From contig JACMZG010001870.1 of assembly GCA_018340805.1 (NCBI GenBank), forward strand, positions 20,608,500-20,672,499: a stretch of 64,000 bases of DNA, written 5' to 3'. The position numbers and the translations under genes are program-made. The DNA comes from Microvelia longipes. Taxonomy: Eukaryota > Arthropoda > Insecta > Hemiptera > Veliidae. The notes under the pieces are model-generated. The model did no database searches. It was not told the DNA's origin and saw nothing but the letters and a program-made list of their open reading frames with translations. Below, piece by piece: positions 61,606 through 64,000 of the stretch (positions are counted from its first letter, which is position 1; each line of letters opens with the position of its first letter).

Positions 61606-63084
61606 AGTTTTGTGAGATATTCACAGATGTCGTAGAGATTGGATGTACGGGGTCTTCTAACTAGTACAAATTAGTTTTAACCAAACATTATAGAAGTTTT
61701 TAAAAGTTTTTCACAAATTTTAATTTTGCAGTTTGGGAGCAAAATGCATCTATTTTGTTACCACTTATAAATCTGAAGTGAGTCATTCTTTAAAGTTAAA
61801 CAACTTTTTTCTAAGCTAAAATTTTATATTTCCGACTTTCAACATTTACGTAATAAAACATTATTTACACTTGTATTTTCAAACATAACATACTTTATTT
61901 ATAACATCACATAACATTATTTTATTACTCTGATAAAATTAAAGTTAAGATTAAACAGGTAATGTACACGTAGTTACTTCATCCAGCATAATAATGCATC
62001 GCTCAAACCTTAAATCAAAACAAGATTAAATTGCTCTTAAAGCATTATTTGCTTTTTATGAATAAAGCTATATCTTACCCCTAAACGTTATGTTATGATA
62101 ATGTAAAATTTTTATAACTTTTCTTAGCACGAGAGTTAATGTTGTATAGATTTTATATCGTTTCATACACAACACATTCATTCACCAGTAATGTTTTGAA
62201 ACAAAAATATTCACTATTTCATATGATCAAAGGGCGCAGAGTTGTTTTTTGTGTATATATATAATCATTTTTTGCCTCTAGACCATTACAATTCAATACT
62301 AACTGTTACTAACCATAAATTACCAATAATAACCGCTATAAACAAATGATTTTCCTCCTTTAATACTCACTACAAAGAACATGAGCAGCTTTACTTCCTC
62401 CCAAAGTGCAATTTTTCTTTTAAAGTCATAAATAAAATTACTTCATATTATAAAATATTTGAAGAAATCAATTGAGAATATTTTGTCAAAATTAATTATA
62501 GGAATAAAGACAAGAGAGGTCCCCTCTTTAAATCATCCGTTTAAAGTCTGTTTTTATTGGAAATCAAGTTAAAATAAAAAGGAAAAGAGACAATTGGAAA
62601 TTGTTAAAATGAATAATAGCTTTCCAGATGAGGAGTAACAGGAATCCTGCCAGCCGATTGCTTTTTATTATCACAGTGACAAAATTAAATATAAAGACCT
62701 AAATTTTCACCCGAACAGTAGCCAAGTAAAATAGAATGAAATGAAACATCGAAAGCAATAGAATTAGAATTTCGGGTTTTATAATTTATTGACGTTATTA
62801 GGAAAAATTAAATTCTTTATTTTATTGATCAAATAGAAAATAAAAAATCCTAACACTTCTTGAATATCAACTCGAACTTTTAAAAAGGAACTATGGCTAA
62901 TAAACATAGCATTTTATTTAGTACACTCAGTACCAAATAGTTTTGATGACGCATGGCCTCAATTTGTCAAACTCATACTTGATTTAAGTTAGGACATAGC
63001 CATGGAGCTTAATTCTAATCAGAAAGCGAAATGCAACATGACTTCTGCATACAGGCTAGATAGAGTTACCAATTTTACCCCAAG
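61606..63084. other. Non-coding interval
   Basis: Nothing recognised; AT-rich with stops in every frame. Confidence 0.45.
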
Positions 63085-63828
63085 AAAATCATCATAGCGC
63101 CCTGTGCATTTATGCTAGAGAGTTGAAATTTTGTACAAAAATTAGTCTACCGCTGTAATTGTGCTATTAAGAAAATATTTTATGACGTCATTAACCCGCG
63201 ATTATGACACAGCAAAAGTTTCGACAAATCATAAAACACGAAAAATTGTCCTATTAAGAAAATATTTTATGACGTCATTAACCCGCGATTATGACACAGT
63301 AAAAGTTTCGACAAATCATAAAACACGAAAAATTGTGCTATTAAGAAAATATTTTATGACGTCATTAACCCGCGATTATGACATAGCAAAAGTTTCGACA
63401 AATCATAAAACACGAAAAATTGATGCGATCTGATTGAAATTTGGCATGCAAGTAGCCATGCATAAGGTTTCATCTCATTATCAGCATTAGTTCAATTCTT
63501 ATCGAATGGTTTGTATACGTATTTTAAAAATTGTGAAAAATCGGAAAATATTCCAATTGAGTTGAAATTTGGTAGAAGTGTACCCCTTGACGTAATAAAT
63601 AAATGTACTACGTTTCGTTGTAATACAACAAGTCTATCTATTTTTCTTTGTGGCTCATAAAAGTTCAGCAGCATCGAGCATGTACAGTGCCTAGATAAAT
63701 GACCACTAGAACAAAACGAGTGTATTTACTATCTGAGGACGAGGGAAGCGAGTCCGAAGCGAGGAGAATGAGCGTAGCGAATTTGATGTAATTACGAAAA
63801 GTTCCGAGGTACCCCGTACCCAATTTTT
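63085..63828 (+). mobile_element. F5S repeat, 3' three-quarters, with an 87-bp triplication
   Basis: Starts at ATCATAGCGCCCTGTGCATT, AGTTGAAATTTTGTACAAAA and TAGTCTACCGCTGTAATTGT. The CRE block is then present three times (63161-63421). CATCTCATTATCAGCATTAG, 5S-like segment (63651-63713), GAGGACGAGGGAAGCGAGTC, GAATGAGCGTAGCGAATTTG, GAGGTACCCCGTACCCAA and T6 follow. Confidence 0.9.
63161..63421 (+). repeat. Tandem triplication, 87-bp unit, of the F5S CRE block
   Basis: GTGCTATTAAGAAAATATTT (with one C variant) starts at 63161, 63248 and 63335. Each unit contains TTTATGACGTCATTAACCCG. The units are nearly identical, so the event is recent. The period is divisible by three, which leaves a repeated 90-codon open frame with no sign of being a gene. 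Confidence 0.95.
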
Positions 63829-64000
63829 TCATATAAATTAAAAAACTATGGGCTTACAAAAGTATGATGTTACAAAAGTGCAAAATTGTTAACTTACAAG
63901 TACTAATAATCAGAATATTCGTTCTGAGGTAGAAATAAGTGAAAATATAATAACTAAGAAATATAGTGCCCACTGTGATTATTTGTAATCGACTTTTTTG
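63829..64000. other. Non-coding end of window
   Basis: Nothing recognised. Confidence 0.4.

Noticed and set aside
63161..63433. 90-codon frame with three identical 29-residue repeats
   Set aside because: Product of the 87-bp triplication of non-coding F5S sequence; the single unit is not coding in other copies.

Overview
The window looks like AT-rich nuclear DNA from an arthropod, most likely an insect with a large, repeat-filled genome. The evidence is about sixteen (TA)n or (AC/TA)n arrays, several tRNA-derived and 5S-rRNA-derived repeats, a decayed arthropod-type mariner/IS630-class transposase, many fold-back elements, and almost no coding sequence. The insect order cannot be fixed from this sequence.

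Only one stretch is convincingly a host gene. An exon at about 21742-21962 (+) encodes the N-terminus of a T-type (Cav3, alpha-1T) voltage-gated calcium channel. It ends at an excellent U12-type AT-AC donor (ATATCCTTTTC at 21963). On this reading most of the window is introns and flank of one very long channel gene: about 21.7 kb lies upstream of the exon, and an intron longer than 42 kb begins at 21963. I did not find the next exon.

The rest is layered repeats. (1) The commonest family, called F5S here, has about twenty loci and is roughly 0.6-1.1 kb when long. It starts with a small hairpin (TATACC-n3-GGTATA). It carries a TG-rich tract and a CRE-like TGACGTCA, then an internal piece of 5S rRNA spanning the A box, intermediate element and C box, then a GAGCGAAGCGAG tail, and ends in a GGTAC-CCC-GTACC hairpin followed by T4 or more. 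One copy (56485-57845) has expanded its 5S C-box region into a 55-bp satellite, and another (63085-63828) has triplicated an 87-bp block that holds the CRE. (2) There are four tRNA-derived SINE groups, here SINE-A to SINE-D. One SINE-A copy is inserted in an F5S tail with a recognisable empty-site sequence and a 9-bp target duplication. (3) Fold-back and MITE elements lie at 1-640, 7589-7776, 9011-9125, 11497-11628, 17108-17317, 39853-40290, 41249-41945 and 46072-46336, with two further families that have terminal inverted repeats. (4) A short repeat, R3, runs directly into a (TA)n array in all three of its copies. (5) Minisatellites with periods of 94, 46, 29/58, 50, 55 and 87 bp are scattered through the window.

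Region by region: 1-13 kb holds fold-back elements, an F5S tail-to-tail pair and a CpG-rich motif cluster. 13-15 kb holds F5S pieces and the mariner-like relic. 17-21.7 kb holds a near-perfect palindrome and small SINE and F5S fragments. The Cav3 exon is at 21.7-22 kb. 22.8-42 kb holds SINE-B/MITE-M composites, tandem arrays and a 697-bp nested palindrome. 45-64 kb is dominated by F5S copies, some broken by other repeats. No complete gene, functional RNA gene or CRISPR array was found.
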